From contig NZ_FNSN01000003.1 of assembly GCF_900105345.1 (NCBI RefSeq), forward strand, positions 3,100,001 through 3,164,000: a stretch of DNA of 64,000 nucleotides. Direction: 5' to 3'. The first letter of the stretch is position 1. Each line of letters begins with the position of its first letter. Both the position numbers and the translations under genes were made by a program. Positions 61,489 through 64,000 of this stretch are shown in pieces. A model generated the notes under the pieces. It did not search any database. It was not told the DNA's origin and saw nothing but the letters and a program-made list of their open reading frames with translations. This stretch comes from Arthrobacter woluwensis (GTDB taxonomy: Bacteria > Actinomycetota > Actinomycetes > Actinomycetales > Micrococcaceae).

Positions 61489-61801
61489 CTCGCTCTCCCG
61501 AAATCTCTGAAGTGTCAACTCAAGAAATGCAACCGCCCGCAGGCGGGGGAACTCGATCCTTCCTCGTCCCAGCGGCGGCGGAACGGATCTTGCGCATCAC
61601 GCTAACACATAGCTCGCTTGCCTAGCTAGTCGTCGATTCGGCGCGTCACGCTGGAGGCGATTCCCGTACATCCGTGATTTTCCGGGAAGAAGCGGCGCAC
61701 ACGCCATTAGGTAGCTAGGCTTCCGATCCACCGCCGACCCGTCATCGGCTGCCTCATGACCGGCGGCACGCTCGTCGGATCACGAGAGCCGGGACGCGCA
61801 A
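61489..61801. other. Promoter region of the stress cluster
   Basis: No gene seen. GCCTAGCTA at 61620-61628 and TAGCTAGGC at 61712-61720 form a widely spaced 9-bp inverted repeat that might bind a regulator. Between them lies a mixed-composition stretch with no clear -35/-10 pair. Confidence 0.4.
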
Positions 61802-61834
61802 AAGCCGCCCCGGTCGGTCACCGGGGCGGCTTTC
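61802..61834 (-). terminator. Hairpin terminator after the symporter gene
   Basis: Perfect 14-bp arms 61802-61815 and 61821-61834, loop CGGTC. On the minus strand it runs into CTTTTGCG, a short U-tract. Confidence 0.85.
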
Positions 61835-61913
61835 GTCCTGCGTTGTTTCCGACGCCTGATCGCGGCGCCCTTTCCGGCGTCGGGGCTTCGAGGGCCCGAC
61901 GCCGGAAGCGTCG

Positions 61914-63434
61914 TCAGTGAGCCGGGATGACCGGCTCTTCCTCCGCGTTCGCGCCGGCCAGGCGGGCGTTCCACGCCTCGATGACCTTCGCATCCGTGGG
62001 AGGAGTCATGAAGGACACCGCGATGTAGACGACGGCGGAGGAGATCAGGCCGTAGTAGATCGGCTCGTTGGCGTAGACGCCGTCGAGCGGGACCTTGGCG
62101 TTGATCTCGAGGATGATCATGGTGCCCAGGGTGACCACGGTGCCCACGGCCATCGAGACCGCCGCCCCCATGCCGGTGCCGCGCTTCCACACGAGACCGC
62201 CGAGGATCGCGACCAGCAGGCCGCCCACCAGGATGTCGTACGCGATGGTGAGAGCGGCCACCACGTCCTTGACCAGGATGGCGAGGATGATCGCCACCAC
62301 GCCGAGCCCCAGGACCCAGAGACGGTTCTCCTTGACGTCCTCCTCAGGGTTCTTGTCGTGCTCCACGGCCACGTTGCGCCCGAACCAACTGGCGACGAAC
62401 GGCGCCACATCGGTGCGCGCCACGGTGGCGGCCGCGATCAGAGCACCGGAGGCGGTGGACATCATGGCGGCCACGGCGGCGGCGAGGACCAGGCCGCCGA
62501 TGGCGACCGGGAGGATGTGGGTGGCGACCTCGGCGTAGACCACGTCCTTACCGAGGTTCTTGACGTCGATGTTCGGCAGGGCGACGTGGGCGGCCATGCC
62601 GATCACGGCGCCGGCCAGGCCGTAGAGGATGCAGTAGACACCCGCGGTGGCGCCGCCCCAGCGGGCCACACCCGGGGTCTTGGCGGTGAACACGCGCTGC
62701 CAGATGTCCTGACCGATCAGCAGGCCGAGGGTGTAGACCACGAAGTACGTGATGATGGTCTGCACGCCGATGCCGTCCCAGTGGAAGAACGAGGCGTCCA
62801 CGCGCTGCTTGATGCCGTCCCAGCCGCCGGCCGCGCCGAGGGCGAAGGGCAGCATGAGGAAGAAGACGCCGATGGTCTTGATGAAGAACTGCACCTGATC
62901 AGCCAGGGTGATGGACCACATGCCGCCGATGGTGGAGTAGACCAGCACGATCGCGCCGCCGATGGCGATCGCCAGCCAGCGGTCCCAGCCGAAGAGCACG
63001 ACGAAGATGGTGGCGTAAGCGCTCGTGGACGTGGCGCAGAGCATCAGGGTGTAGGCCAGCATCACGATGCCGGAGGTCTGGGTGGCGCGCGTGCCGTACC
63101 GCAGGGTCAGCATCTGGGACACGGTGTAGATCTTGAGCTTCTGGATCATGCCCGCGAACAGCAGGCTGAGCAGCAGCACGCCGACGCCGATCGCCACGAC
63201 GAGCCACATGCCGGAGATGCCGAACTTGTAGCCGAGGCCGACGCCGCCGACCGTGGACGCTCCGCCGAGGACCACGGCGGCCATGGTTCCGGTGTAGAGG
63301 AGAGGTCCGAGACGGCGTCCCGCGACCAGGAAGTCACTGTTGTTCTTGGTCCGGGACTTGCCCCAGAAACCGAAGGCCAGCATGGCCACGAGGTAGAGGA
63401 TCACGATCCCCGAATTGATGATGTTTCCGTCCAT
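61914..63434 (-). CDS. Sodium:solute symporter (SSS family)
   Basis: A 506-residue membrane protein with about 13 predicted helices. It begins with a short external N-terminus and IVILYLVAMLAFGFWGKSRT, then SDFLVAGRRLGPLLYTGTM, GASTVGGVGLGYKFG, and SQMLTLRYG, all SSS landmarks. The family includes carriers for proline, pantothenate, urea and other solutes. The divergent ThDP-enzyme gene may be functionally linked. Promoter: TTGACT, 18-bp spacer, TACCCT. Confidence 0.9.
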   Translation of the reverse strand: MDGNIINSGIVILYLVAMLAFGFWGKSRTKNNSDFLVAGRRLGPLLYTGTMAAVVLGGASTVGGVGLGYKFGISGMWLVVAIGVGVLLLSLLFAGMIQKLKIYTVSQMLTLRYGTRATQTSGIVMLAYTLMLCATSTSAYATIFVVLFGWDRWLAIAIGGAIVLVYSTIGGMWSITLADQVQFFIKTIGVFFLMLPFALGAAGGWDGIKQRVDASFFHWDGIGVQTIITYFVVYTLGLLIGQDIWQRVFTAKTPGVARWGGATAGVYCILYGLAGAVIGMAAHVALPNIDVKNLGKDVVYAEVATHILPVAIGGLVLAAAVAAMMSTASGALIAAATVARTDVAPFVASWFGRNVAVEHDKNPEEDVKENRLWVLGLGVVAIILAILVKDVVAALTIAYDILVGGLLVAILGGLVWKRGTGMGAAVSMAVGTVVTLGTMIILEINAKVPLDGVYANEPIYYGLISSAVVYIAVSFMTPPTDAKVIEAWNARLAGANAEEEPVIPAH

Positions 63435-63493
63435 GATGAACCTTACTCAAAGGGTGGTGCGCTGGGTCACGACCGTGCGTGACGACTGACACA

Positions 63494-63523
63494 AGGGTAA
63501 GTTTCCGCTTCAACCAAAGTCAA
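63494..63523 (-). promoter_or_regulatory. Symporter gene promoter
   Basis: On the minus strand TTGACT (63518-63523), 18-bp spacer, TACCCT (63494-63499). TTGGTTGA is directly repeated across the -35 box and could be an operator. Confidence 0.55.
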
Positions 63524-63649
63524 CCAATCAGCAACAACGGGTGCATATTGGAAAACTCGCGGGTAGCACGGTGTTGCGCGCATCACCTTCCGCCGGAGCC
63601 CGTGGGGAGCCGGTCCGCGCCCACACGAACAGCTACCCGAGGGGGAGAA

Positions 63650-64000
63650 ATGTCCGGAGAGCACCCGGCAGTACGCAATGGCGGCGACCTGGTGGTCGAG
63701 ACCCTGCAGGCCCTCGGCGCCCGCACGGTGTTCGGCATCCCGGGCCAGCACGCGCTGGGCCTCTTCGACGCCATGGGCCGCGGACGACTGCACTTCGTGT
63801 CCAGCCGGATCGAGAACAACTCCGCCTTCGCCGCGGACGGCTACTCGCGCGCCACCGGACAGCCGGGCGTCCTGTTCCTCTCCACGGGCCCCGGCGCTCT
63901 GACTTCGCTGGCGGGCCTGCAGGAGGCCTACGCCACGGGCGTGCCGATGATCGTCGTCGCCAGCCAGATCCCCACAGCCGGCCTCGGGGCGAGGCGCCGC
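63650..64000 (+). CDS. Thiamine-diphosphate-dependent enzyme, N-terminal part (truncated by window edge)
   Basis: The ATG at 63650, with GGGGGAG just upstream, opens a frame that runs to the window edge (117 residues). NGGDLVVETLQALGARTVFG, IPGQHALGLFDAM, SSRIENNSAFAADGYSRATG and LFLSTGPGALTSLAGLQEAY are typical of the ThDP-binding N-terminal domain of acetolactate-synthase-like enzymes; the Glu in RIENNSAF is the ThDP-activating residue. Whether it is a synthase or a 2-oxoacid decarboxylase cannot be told from this part. Confidence 0.9.
   Translation, partial: MSGEHPAVRNGGDLVVETLQALGARTVFGIPGQHALGLFDAMGRGRLHFVSSRIENNSAFAADGYSRATGQPGVLFLSTGPGALTSLAGLQEAYATGVPMIVVASQIPTAGLGARRR

Overview
The window is high-GC DNA typical of an actinobacterium, most like the Arthrobacter group of the Micrococcaceae. 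Evidence is the strong G/C third-position bias, frequent GTG starts, lipobox lipoproteins, a monomeric NADP isocitrate dehydrogenase, MgtA/Ugd envelope genes, a DUF6350 gene near purN, and at least nine genes whose start codon sits 6-8 nt behind a -10 box (leaderless transcripts). There are about 48 protein genes, two of them cut by the window edges. No rRNA, tRNA, CRISPR array, insertion sequence or prophage was seen.

Layout. 1-2.6 kb: truncated sensor kinase, DUF4287 protein, cupin and an autoregulated winged-helix regulator. 2.6-6 kb: one-carbon genes folD, glyA and divergent purU. 6-7.3 kb: an AbiEi/DUF559-type gene between two related long palindromes. 7.3-13.3 kb: lysine monooxygenase (davB-like), cationic amino-acid transporter, PucR regulator and an amidase (davA-like), apparently a delta-aminovalerate route for lysine. 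13.5-18.9 kb: ROK regulator and an MmsA/MmsB/ChvE monosaccharide ABC transporter. 19-24.3 kb: a phosphonate module (phosphonatase-like HAD enzyme, GntR regulator, FAD amine oxidase, PhnD/C/E) with PHO-box-like repeats in its divergent promoter. 24.4-30.4 kb: oxidoreductase, DoxX, icd, purH. 30.6-35.1 kb: MurNAc/GlcNAc kinase, murQ, a membrane-anchored HEXXH protein and an MFS permease. 35.2-45.6 kb: MprF-like protein, two paralogous membrane esterases interleaved with purN, a DUF6350 protein, mgtA-like mannosyltransferase and ugd. 45.8-52.7 kb: cold-shock protein, cutC, a heterodimeric ABC exporter and a ureohydrolase. 53-57 kb: a KimA-like permease, a second AbiEi/DUF559-type gene again between two related long palindromes, and an XRE-cupin regulator. 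57.3-64 kb: VIT-type metal transporter, YdcF, MarR, a CsbD/GlsB/Asp23-like stress cluster, a sodium:solute symporter and the start of a ThDP-dependent enzyme.

The most unusual feature is that the two AbiEi/DUF559-type genes, 49 kb apart, are each bracketed on both sides by a pair of long palindromes. Within each pair the palindromes are related; between the two loci they differ. This suggests a nuclease-like gene with its own cognate palindromic element, comparable in layout to REP/RAYT systems. A third long palindrome, at 25521-25581, stands without such a gene. Several other inferences follow from gene neighbourhoods: PHO-box-linked phosphonate use, lysine use through DavBA, a mannosyl-glucuronyl glycolipid pair, and lipid aminoacylation with matching esterases.
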